From contig MU631878.1 in NCBI GenBank assembly GCA_026770615.1, positions 36,781 through 72,833 on the forward strand: DNA of 36,053 nucleotides, written 5' to 3'. The translations under genes were made by a program, and so were the position numbers. Shown piece by piece: positions 18,851 to 27,234 of the stretch. The stretch is from Pavlovales sp. CCMP2436 (taxonomy: Eukaryota > Haptophyta > Pavlovophyceae > Pavlovales). The notes under the pieces were generated by a model. It was not told where the DNA came from and made no database searches. It saw nothing but the letters and a program-made list of their open reading frames with translations. Position 1 is the stretch's first letter, and every line of letters starts with the position of its first letter.

Positions 18851-19891
18851 ATGCACGCCTCCTCAGTTGCAAAGGTGGTGCTCTTCATCGCCTGCACTCA
18901 CGCGTCGCGTGACTCGCCCACCTCCGGCGCAGGCGAGATGAGCGGCCGGGCTCAGCCACTGCGCGCGGTCTACAGCGATCTTGACGGCACGCTGGTGCAC
19001 TTCTCGCAGTGGTTCGAGCGGCACGGCGTGCGCGTGCTCTTAGGCGAAGATGGCGACAACTCAACGCGCGCCATCGTCGAGAACGAAGCGGGCGAGCGCC
19101 GCGAGTGCCACGTTTTGCCCGAGGCGACGATGGGACCCGGGTTCGTCTCTCTCAGAACCGTGGAGCTCGTGGCCAAACTGCGCGCGCGCGGATGTCTCTT
19201 TGTCATCATCACTGCGGCCCGTAAGAGCACGTTGCTCGAGAGGCTGCCCTTCCTCCCCCGCGCAGATGTGAACGTGGCGGAGTGTGGAACCCGCATCCTC
19301 TGGGGCGAGAGGCTGGACACTGAGTGGGCAAACTCCTTCGTGCACATCTCTGGCCCCCTTGAGACAGACATTTCGCCAGACCTTCGCCCAGAGCCGCTGT
19401 GGCAGCTCTACCGCCAGATGCGCGACGCCGGGCTAAAATGTGATACGCGCTCCTACTACGGCTGCTTCCGCGTGGCCGCACGGGGGCCGGGAGAGACCGC
19501 GCTTGTGGAAGGATTCCGCGCCAAGCTGGACCCGACCCTGATCTCCTCCAACATGAACCTAGGCAAGTATGACTTTTTTCCTGCGTGCTGCGGCAAGGGC
19601 AACGCGGTACGCTATCTTCAGACCAAGCTCGGCCACACGCGTGAGCAGAGCGCGGCGCTCTTTGACGACGACAACGACCTGCCGATGGCCGAGCAGTGCG
19701 CGCGCCATCTGCTGCCGGCGCTGACCAGCGAGTCGATCGTGGAGGCTGTGCGCGCGCACCCGGAATGGCGCGTTGCCACGCGGTGCGGGCAGGGCGTGTT
19801 CGCCATCGAGGAGCTTCTCGAGGGTCTTCTGCTCGAGGCGGAGGCAGCGGGATCGCGCGGCGAGCGGGCGGCCGAGCTGCAGGAGGCCTGA
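18851..19891 (+). CDS. HAD-superfamily (type IIB, Cof-like) phosphatase
   Basis: 346 residues, single exon, ATG at 18851, TGA at 19889-19891. All four HAD motifs are present. Motif I is YSDLDGTLV (nucleophile Asp43, acid/base Asp45). Motif II is Thr121 in VIITAAR. Motif III is Lys249 in CCGKGNAV. Motif IV is the acidic cluster in LFDDDNDLPM (Asp272-274, Asp276) that binds magnesium. The spacing and long cap between motifs II and III fit type IIB enzymes such as sucrose-phosphate, trehalose-phosphate and mannosylglycerate-phosphate phosphatases. The substrate, probably a sugar phosphate, cannot be read from sequence. An internal ATG (codon 30) precedes the domain; the first 15 residues are hydrophobic (VVLFIAC) and may be a weak targeting signal. 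Confidence 0.88.
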   Translation: MHASSVAKVVLFIACTHASRDSPTSGAGEMSGRAQPLRAVYSDLDGTLVHFSQWFERHGVRVLLGEDGDNSTRAIVENEAGERRECHVLPEATMGPGFVSLRTVELVAKLRARGCLFVIITAARKSTLLERLPFLPRADVNVAECGTRILWGERLDTEWANSFVHISGPLETDISPDLRPEPLWQLYRQMRDAGLKCDTRSYYGCFRVAARGPGETALVEGFRAKLDPTLISSNMNLGKYDFFPACCGKGNAVRYLQTKLGHTREQSAALFDDDNDLPMAEQCARHLLPALTSESIVEAVRAHPEWRVATRCGQGVFAIEELLEGLLLEAEAAGSRGERAAELQEA

Positions 19892-20950
19892 TCGGCGTTG
19901 GAGCCGGCGCGGTATGAAGCGCCGCGCCGAGCAGTCGCGGAAGCGTTATATTTGATGTTGGTTTTCTGATCGATTTTTCAACGTCAGACTTGGCGATGTA
20001 ACTCAGACTTAACTACATCAATGTTACGTTGAGCATGTAACTAGTGACTTAAAACTTAATCGTGCCGCCTGCAAATGTAATGAATATAAATTCAAATTGT
20101 AAAACATGTAATCCTCAGTCCTCCTCGTGTCGAAGTCGAAAAAAATAATCAGGTGATAAAAATTAAGACGAAGGTAAAAATAAAACACCTGAACGTTCCG
20201 AATGAGGTGCCTGTTGTATTTCTGCCGAATTGGATTTCGGTCATTTCCGAGCGGTGACACAGGCCAAACTACTGTACAATCGGACAATCTGAGGCGTGAG
20301 ATTCAAAATGTAAGCAATTCTTAAGAGTCATACATAAATTTAAACTACGCCAAAAAGTCTTAAGCAAAATAGACCTTTTCAAGGCTGCACTCGTATGTAT
20401 TTCATGTAACGAGAATAACTCACCATCATACCTGATAGCGTCTCAGTTAGTTATGTCACCTCACCCTGAAGCACGGGTTTTTGGACCGGTTAGATAGGGC
20501 GGTTAGTTATGCCCTTAGTTTATATCTCAAATATCACGCACCTTCTAATTCGAGTATTACGGCTCTTAATGACCCCGGGCCATGCAATCGGATGCAGTCC
20601 GTCGGATTAGCGTGTTGGGCTTGCCAGTCGCCGACCTACCTGCATCACAGTCGGACATTAACTTTTCCCTTTTTGTTCTGGGAGCTCCGCCCCCAGCCCC
20701 CTGCGCCCACGGCAAACTGGTGCGGTGCGACGACCTCCGCGAGTTTCGCGTGCCTGGGCACCCACGAGTCACGACCGGCTAAATACGGCGGTTAGTTATG
20801 TCTGGCAAGAACTAGTCGAAAATCACGTGAGCATGTCGCCAACGAGTCGAGCCTTGGGCCTGGCGTTGCTCGCCGGCTGGTGCGAGGGCTCGCAGCGGGG
20901 TGGCAGCCAGTTTGTCAGCTCCTTCTCAGCACAGCTCCAAAGACTGGGCG
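19892..20950. other. AT-rich spacer upstream of RHD3-like gene
   Basis: No gene recognised. The motif GGCGGTTAGTTATG occurs at about 20501 and 20787, with a shorter form (GTTAGTTATG) at 20447; the two longer copies flank about 290 bp that could be a small insertion. An ATG at 20833 opens a 55-codon frame (ALGLALLAGWCEGSQ) in another frame and is probably chance. Confidence 0.45.
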
Positions 20951-22345
20951 ATGTACGCGCGCGCGCCTACGCCCCTGCGAGCCTCCGCGGGCGCTGTGTG
21001 TCGCAGCCGCGAGCGTGCTAGGCGCGCCTCGACGCTCGGCGCTCGGCGCAAAACGCGTAGCGAAGCCGACCCGCCCTTGCGCGCGTACGCGTACCATCCC
21101 TCTCCGCGCGCGCAGGCCCAGCTCTCGACGCTCGCGTGCCTTGGCCCGCGCAAGAGCGGCAAGGGCAGCCTGGTGGGCAAGCTCGTGGGCACTGCCGTGG
21201 CGGACGACTGCGCCGAGGGGGTCGAGTGCGTGATCTCGGAGGACGGAAAGCTGGCCGTGCTCAACTCGGCTGGGTTCGGCGAGCAGCTTGGTGGCGAGCC
21301 CGACGAGGAGGGCGCGGCGCACGACACGGCGCTCGCCGTCGCGCTCGCGGAGACGGTGGTGCACACAGTCTTCTTCCGTGAGTTCCTCGCCGACCCCGCG
21401 GACGCAGTCGGCCGGCTGGCGGAGCTGCGCCCGGCGATGGGGCTACTGCTGCGCATGAGCCGCGAGCCGGGTGCGGCCGTGCCGCGCAAGCGCACGCTCA
21501 TCCTCATCGTGCGCGACTTCGAGCCCGAGGCGGGCGTGGGCGCGGAGCAGGTGCGCGGCAAGTTTGTGGAGCTGCTCGAGGAGATGTGGGCCTCGCTCCC
21601 CGCGCCCGCCACCGGCCGCGGCGGCGAGGCGCCGGCGCTCACGCTCGCCGACGTGATCGACGTGCAGATCGCGCCGCTGCCGCTTCCCAAGCCCGACGCC
21701 GCCGCCTTCACCGCCGGAGTGGACGCGCTCAAGACGAAGCTGCGCGCCGCCGCCAGCCCCAGCTCCGCTGCGCCCGCCTCGCAGCTGCTCTCATCGCTGG
21801 CGCTCGCGACGAAGCTGGCCGAGAGCTCGGCCGTGCCCGACACGTCCGACGTCTTGGCCGACGAGCTCGCCGCCGCGCTGGCTTGCGCGCGCGCCGCCAA
21901 TTTGGCCTTGGAGGAGTACGCCGACTCCTCGTCGGAGCTGCACTCAAAGGCACTCGCCCGTGAGGTGACCGGCCCGTACGGCACGCTGGCCACCGAGAGC
22001 TCCGAGGCGATCCAGGCGGCGCTCAAGTTGTACGACGAGGCGACGGCCGCGCACGAGGGTTCGGCCGTCTGCGCCAAGCGGCGGGCAGTCCTCTTGTCCG
22101 CACTGCTCGCCGACCTGCGCCCGCTCTACTCGCACGCGCTGCAGGTGGCGCGCATCGTGGGGCTCAACGACTTCCAGCGCAGGTCGCAGAACCTGACCAC
22201 CGGCCAGCTGACCAACTTCCGCGGCGACCTGCAAACCGCGCTCGACGCGGTGGTCGGCGAGTTCCGCGACGTGGCGGCGGCGCTTTGCGCGCTGGAGGCG
22301 TTCGGCCTGTGGAGCGCGGGGCTCGAGGAGCGGATGCTGACGCAG
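20951..22345 (+). CDS. RHD3/Sey1-like dynamin-family GTPase, exon 1
   Basis: RHD3/Sey1 proteins are ER-membrane GTPases that fuse ER tubules. ATG at 20951 is the first in frame. Visible blocks in order are the P-loop region LGPRKSGKGSLVGKL (21140-21183), a G3-region equivalent LAVLNSAGFG (about 21250), RKRTLILIVRD (about 21487), which matches the conserved RD block, and the helical LADVIDVQIAPLP block (about 21650). Then come helical-bundle blocks including LYDEATAAHEGSAVCAKRRAVL (about 22025). The order and spacing match plant RHD3. The P-loop has Gly where Ser/Thr should follow GK, and the G3 acid (DxxG) is replaced by NSAG, so GTP hydrolysis is doubtful. The exon likely ends after CAG at 22345 with a GC donor. 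Confidence 0.7.
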
Positions 22346-22730
22346 GCACGCGCTCAGACACGTATGCCTGTGGCTGTAGCTATGCCCCTAGGCTATAGCT
22401 AGATCTGTAGCTGTACCTGTAGCTATATCTATCTCTATCTCTATAGCTTTGCCCGTAGCTATAGCTATATCTATATATACATTTATACATATACATATGT
22501 ATACACACACACCACATATCTATCTGTCTACATGCATACACACACCAAAACAAACACAAACACACACATATTGCGCACACTTGCACACAGGAGCGCACAC
22601 GACCTCGCCCCGCTTCCAGCCCCCCCTCCGCCCCATCCCCCTTTGCGAACTGAACCCCCCCTTCGCCCCCTCCCCTTTGCGCACTGAACCCCCCCTCCGG
22701 GCCCTCCCCCTTTGCACACCGTGCGAGCAG
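22346..22730 (+). other. Intron of RHD3-like gene, microsatellite-filled
   Basis: Inferred GC-AG intron: donor CAG|GCACGC at 22346, acceptor GAGCAG ending 22730, both phase 0. It contains TAGCTATATCTAT-type repeats (22375-22480), CA/TA runs (22480-22570) and a C-rich unit CCCCTTTGCGCACTGAACCC repeated about three times (22625-22715), which also supplies the pyrimidine tract. Confidence 0.5.
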
Positions 22731-23030
22731 GAGTTGCAGCAGATGTCGGCCGAGATGGTCCGTCGCGCGCAGCTGCACGGCCTCTACCAGCCCGCGCCCG
22801 AGCGCGTGCCCACCGGCGTGGCGCTGCACTGGCTGCACCCCAACCCGTTCGGCAAGGACATGCGCAACGACCAGCTTGGCGGCTCGGACCAGCTGGCCTA
22901 CTCCTCGCGCGCCAAGGAGCTGCTCCGCTCGCGGCCCACGCGCTTCAGCTCGTCCAAGTCGGGGCTCAAGCTGAGCAGCCTGGGGAACGGGCTCAAGCTG
23001 ACGGAGGAGGACCTCGTGGTCAAGGCAGAG
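22731..23030 (+). CDS. RHD3/Sey1-like gene, exon 2
   Basis: 100 codons, phase 0 at both ends, from GAG after the acceptor to a GTGAGA donor at 23031. It reads ELQQMSAEMVRRAQLHGLY, then WLHPNPFGKDMRNDQ, SSRAKELLRSRPTRFSS and a Ser/Lys/Leu-rich end LKLTEEDLVVKAE. Composition and codon use match exon 1. The segment is not obviously conserved in plant RHD3, so it could be a lineage-specific insertion. The exon end and donor are partly duplicated 60-70 bp downstream. Confidence 0.5.
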
Positions 23031-23618
23031 GTGAGAACACACGAGCTCGATTTATATCTTCGATTCTTGCTTTTATTCTCTTGTTCAAGGCAGAGGTACA
23101 CAGGCAGAGGAACACACAAACGCAGAGGTGAGAAGGCAGAGCTCGATTTGATTTGTATTTTGATTCTTGGGTTTTTTCTTTATCTTGTTCTTGTTCTCGT
23201 ATTATCAGTTTTCTCATTCTTTGCTCTTGCGCTGGTTGTTGTTGATATTGCTCAATGCCGAGGTAGAATTACAACTACTACTGTCTTTTTTATTTGGATC
23301 ATTGTTGTTCTTCTTCTTCTTTTTCTTCTTTTCCTTGTTACGATTAATTAGGCTGGGGTATATTCCTACACGTGCTTATTGTAGGAATAACAACAACAAT
23401 AATATTGTTACTATTATTATTATTTGGTCGAAGAAGAACAATATTGTTATTCCCCCCTGACTGCCTGCCATTCCCTGGTCCTCAAGAAGCCCGCTCTTCC
23501 CCGAGACGTGCTGGCTGCTGTTATTCCGTTGCCGCAGTATTACGTGTGTGCTGCTAGTATATATGTATGTATACATATGGCCAGGGTGGGATTCCGATAT
23601 TTTGAATTTTAAAAACGT

Positions 23619-23672
<54 letters not shown>

Positions 23673-24617
23673 AAGTCTGCTTTCACGCCATCTCGCCCTG
23701 CGCTTGCGCACCTGACACACACACACCCCCCCCTTCCCGTCGGAACATATTAATAGGATGCTATCATTACGACTGGACCCCCTCCCCCTCCCCTCGCCCC
23801 CTCTCCCTCCTCTTCCCTGCGCTCGCACACCTGACGCCCCTCTCCCCCTTCTCCCCCTACTCCCCCCTCTCAACCCTCTCCCCCCTCTCAACCCTCTTCC
23901 CCCTCTGCAGAAAGCGCGGAAATAGGTGCAGCGGAGTGGCGACTAGAGCTAGAGGGGCGCGCACCGTTTGGCACCGAGTGGACAGGCCGGTCTGCGTGCC
24001 TCCCCTGCCGCGCCCCCTCTGCTTGGCGCTGCGGGCGTTCTGAGAGGCGATATTGAACATGTGCAGTCTCGTCAACGAATTTTTCTCGGGGAATGCAATG
24101 CCGACGGGACGGTGCGAACAACGAATTCCTGAAGAGTACGCGTCGCCTCGCGAACGGCGGCCACGTTATGTTTGACTCGACTGATTCTGATTCTGAACGA
24201 CGCCACGGGCCAAGTGCTTATTTGCTTTTCGGTAGACTCAGACTGCGGGCTGAAGTTTCACTTCTGCGATAGGGATTCTGTGTACCGGACATGCACTATA
24301 TTTGATTAACTTAGTTAGGTACCAAACTCCAACGTAAGTTTAAGTGCGCCAAAGTAACTAATTTATATGCAAATCTTGAATGCGTAAGACTAGTGATACA
24401 TTCAGCAGGTTGCTCCCGCATATTATAGACACAGGTTGAGCTACTCAGGTAAAAAAAAAAAAAAAAAAAAAATTAGTAGACGCTGATCGTGAACACTCGT
24501 TGGCAGCTAGACGTTGCAATCAAACACAATTGCAGCTTGCAGTATGTTGAATTATTATAAATATTATTAAAAACCGACTAAGCTCCCGAGGCTCAAGCGG
24601 AATCATTAGATGATCGA
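23031..24617. other. Intronic and intergenic repeats; possible last exons of RHD3-like gene
   Basis: This stretch holds a partial duplicate of the exon 2 end (about 23088-23185), T-rich and ATT-rich runs (23190-23450), an AT run of about 48 bases (23621-23668), a C/T-rich tract (23720-23910) and a 22-base A-run (24451-24472). Two short candidate exons fit phase 0: 23487-23543 (ALPRDVLAAVIPLPQYY, GTGTGT donor) and 23911-23925 after a perfect pyrimidine-CTGCAG acceptor, ending TAG. The C-terminal membrane hairpin expected of RHD3 is not found, so the gene model is incomplete. Confidence 0.3.
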
Positions 24618-25213
24618 CTACGCTGCAGCCAAGTCCGACGCGCCACCAGGCCGCCACGCCGCCGGGATGGGAGGCGGCCCCTGCGAGTAGTTGACGGCGG
24701 CGAGCCACCAGTCGGGGTACGGGTCCGGCTTGGCCTCGTACGACCCGTCCTTGCCGACGTGCGCGACGAAGCCGTCCCCGTAGGTGAACATGAGCCGGTC
24801 GAAGAGCACCCAGTACTCCCCCACCGCGTGCTCGGCGTGGCTCGCGCTCAACGCGGCGACGAGCGCGGCGCGGCGCGGCTCGGGCGCGCTGCGTGCTATG
24901 TCCACCGCGGCGTGGACGGTCTCGAGCGCGCGCGCGTGCTGCCGCTGCTGCAGCGCCTTCAGCTCGGGGAACATGCGGCTGTACTTGAGCTGGAGGAGGT
25001 TGAACACGTAGCGGCAGGCCCAGAAGGAGCTCTTCTTGTCGAGTAGCGCGTAGTGGCCGAGCGTCTCCGCGGGCAGCGAGGAGGCACCCGAGAAGAAGGG
25101 CAGGAGCATCGTGGTCGAGGCCGCGTGCGGGCCCCACCAGAGCACGCCGACGACCTCCTTGGGCAGCCCCTTCTTGCTCTGCACCACGTGCGAGTCAGAT
25201 GTGCGCCACAGCC
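24618..25213 (-). CDS. C69 peptidase, last exon
   Basis: Acceptor GCGGCAG|GG at 25213, stop TAG at 24618-24620. It joins the previous exon in phase 1 to give a GLWRTSDSHVVQS junction that matches the T.S.VVQ block of C69 peptidases. Following blocks are VVGVLWWGPHAASTT, LLPFFSGASSLP, SSFWACRYVFNLLQLKYS and a long helical tail, ending with YPDWWLAAVNYS. This is the C-terminal substrate-binding region and tail of the Ntn-hydrolase fold. Confidence 0.85.
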
Positions 25214-25609
25214 CTGCCGCAATCACAATCACAAAAGCAAATAACAAATAAAATAAAATAAAATAATAACATCGAACACGTGAGCATTTTTGTGATTATT
25301 GTGATCGTTTTTGCTGTTATTGTTGTTCTTGCTGTTCTCATTCGCATCATCATCATCGTCATTCTCATTCTATGAAGGATTAATTATATATCAATGAGAT
25401 TTTCATAGAGATTACCATTCATAGAGATTAGCGTTCATAGAGATTAGCGTTCATAGAGATTAGCGTTCATAGAGATTAGCGTTCATAGAGATTAGCGTTC
25501 ATAGAGATAAGCGTTCATACAGATTAGCATTCATAGAGATAAGCGTTCATACAGATTAGCATATGCTAGAAAGTTGGAGTGTCCATTTTTTTTTTTTTTT
25601 TTAGATTAC
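25214..25609 (-). other. C69 intron with 16-bp minisatellite
   Basis: GT-AG intron of 396 bp: donor GTAATC at 25609, acceptor GCGGCAG at 25214. It contains a 17-base T-run (25586-25602) and ten copies of a 16-bp unit (25402-25561). Confidence 0.8.
25402..25561. repeat. Minisatellite, ten 16-bp units
   Basis: The unit TTCATAGAGATTAGCG repeats exactly every 16 bases ten times. The last four alternate between two variants (AGATAAGCG and CAGATTAGCA), which shows that pairs of units were duplicated. No spacers, so not a CRISPR array. Confidence 0.95.
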
Positions 25610-25999
25610 CGATCGTACGTTCCCAGCTGCCGCGCAGGAGGGGCGAGCCGCCTGCCATGGCATGGTCGGGCGAACCCCATGGCCCGGCGGCTAGTCCCTT
25701 TGTCTGGTCGAAGGAGGTGTCCTCGTAGTGAGAGCGCATCACTTTGAACAGCAGCTCCAGGCTCACCTTGCCGTCGGACTTGAGTGTGGACGGGTAGGGC
25801 GAGTCGCGCCGCCACTCCTCGTACTCAGCAGGGAGGTCAGCGGAGGGCGCTAGTATGTGGTACGCGCCCCAGACGCGCCTTCCCGAGTAGTACTTGTGCA
25901 GGTACTCCCCGTCGGAGAAGGTGCGTGTGAAGTCGAGCGAGCCCGTGCCGTCCCACAGCCCGTGCTGCGCGCAGTGGGCAGGGCGGATATCATGAGTAG
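25610..25999 (-). CDS. C69 peptidase, exon 3
   Basis: Acceptor TTGTAAG at 26000, phase 1; donor G|GTAATC at 25609, phase 1. It reads HDIRPAHCAQHGLWDGTGSLDFT, then EYLHKYYSGRRVWGAYHILAPS, a YEEWRRDSPYP block, LLFKVMRSHYEDTSFDQTKG and GPWGSPDH. These are the central blocks of C69 dipeptidases in the right order. Frame continuity across both junctions confirms the model. Confidence 0.85.
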
Positions 26000-26083
26000 C
26001 TTACAAAAAATTATACATTTCAGCGCGTGCCTGCGTCGGTACCACTGTACTGCTCACGGAGCGCGTACCTCGATAAGAGAAAT

Positions 26084-26088
<5 letters not shown>

Positions 26089-26140
<52 letters not shown>
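26089..26140. repeat. 52-base A homopolymer (T on the gene strand)
   Basis: Uninterrupted A-run inside the C69 gene. On the minus strand it could act as the pyrimidine tract of exon 3. Such a length is prone to sequencing and assembly error. G-runs of 9-16 bases (26264-26279, 26341-26349) lie nearby. Confidence 0.95.
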
Positions 26141-26143
<3 letters not shown>

Positions 26144-26207
26144 TTCGGGGGAAGGGGGTAATTTTGCGGTGCTCCCGGGGGGGTGCTGCGGTCCGGGAGG
26201 CCGCCCC

Positions 26208-26240
26208 CCCTGATCATAAACGCGTTGGCCACCACACCAA
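26208..26240 (-). CDS. C69 peptidase, short exon 2
   Basis: Acceptor CTCTCCGCAG ending 26241; phase 1 joins exon 1 to give HVGVVANAFMIR, the family's conserved HVAVVAN block. Where it ends is unclear: no GT donor lies in the 60 bases after MIR, and about a dozen residues expected before HDIRPAH in exon 3 are not found. The sequence then enters a 52-base A/T homopolymer (26089-26140). A missing microexon, a real deletion or misassembly are all possible. Confidence 0.55.
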
Positions 26241-26415
26241 CTGCGGAGAGAGGGGCGCGCGCGGGGGGGGGGGGGGGGTAGGATACTTTTAAGTGTTGTT
26301 TATAGAATATCGTCTTTAAACAAACTTTCGTATGTAATAGGGGGGGGGGAGGGGGAGGGTGTGCTGCTCGCGTAAGTGGGGTGGGACAGGGCGTGGCTGG
26401 CTGTCGCGGGCGCAC

Positions 26416-27142
26416 CATGGTCGTCGGGCACCCGCTGGGCCACCCAGATAGCGGAGGCGCCCATGTCGTCGGGCAGCACGTGGAAGATCCACCCCTCCAC
26501 CCCGTCAATGACCATCAGCGACTCGGCGCCGCCCTCGGTCGCGTTGCTTGCGCCGTAAAAGCCGTGCTTGACGGCCAGGTCGCCCATGAGTTGCACAGCC
26601 TCCCGCGCGGTGGTGGCGCGTTCCATGGCGATCTGCGTAAGCTGATCAACGGAGAAAAGCGCCTTGCCGCCCTGGCTGAGCGGGAGCGAGGCGAAGACAC
26701 TCGAGCAGGTTGACTCTCCGATCCCCAACCCATGCTCGTTCAGCGCGCCGTAAGTCTGCTCATGGTAAGAGTACGTGTGCGGCACCTGCTCGATGGACCC
26801 CATCGACTCGAAGGCCCGCTGCCCCTTGGCGGGGTAGTACTCGGGCACGCCGCGGTCCGACCCGATGTATCGCGGGTAGGTCTCGGGCGACCAGTAGACG
26901 GCACGGCGCGCCCCGATTGCGTGATCGCGCGCGGCGATGTGCACGAGCCGGGGGTCAACGTCGCCCTCGCCGTCGTTCGAATGCGAGGCCATGACGCTTC
27001 CATCCGTCGTCGCCAATCGGCCGGCGATCAGCGTGGTGCAGGCGGACGCGTACGCGGCGAGGAGCATGACCGCCCCGGCGCGCAGGCCCATCGCGGACCG
27101 ACTGCTAGACCATAGCCCCGTCACGGTCGCGCGCCGCGCCAT
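26416..27142 (-). CDS. C69-family peptidase (dipeptidase/secernin-like), exon 1
   Basis: ATG at 27142. Residues 1-34 form a signal peptide (hydrophobic core AGAVMLLAAYASA), and the next residue, Cys35 in CTTLIAGRLATTDGS, is the expected N-terminal nucleophile of this Ntn-hydrolase family, exposed by cleavage. Further family blocks are SHSNDGEGDVDPRL, YWSPETYPRYIGSDRG, SYHEQTYGALNEHGLGIGEST and AESLMVIDGVEGWIFHVLPDD. The donor is G|GTGCGC at 26415, phase 1. The enzyme would cleave dipeptides or similar amides in the secretory pathway or outside the cell. It is head-to-head with the RNA polymerase gene, 92 bp apart. Confidence 0.9.
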
Positions 27143-27234
27143 CGCAGCCACCAACAGACACCTTCACCACCCTTACCCTTGCATCACCGGACTTCGCAGA
27201 AGGACGGAGAAGGCCGGGTTTCTCGCACTGCAGC
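27143..27234. promoter_or_regulatory. 92-bp bidirectional spacer, C69 peptidase / RDR
   Basis: Only 92 bp separate the two ATG codons, so both promoters and 5' UTRs must share or overlap. No TATA box is visible. Co-regulation is inferred from spacing only. Confidence 0.5.

Noticed and set aside
20926..22077. 383-codon minus-strand ORF over the RHD3-like gene
   Set aside because: Ser/Ala-rich low-complexity product, the mirror of the GC-biased plus frame, with no domain.
25402..25561. CRISPR-like array
   Set aside because: Units are contiguous 16-mers without spacers, inside a eukaryotic intron.
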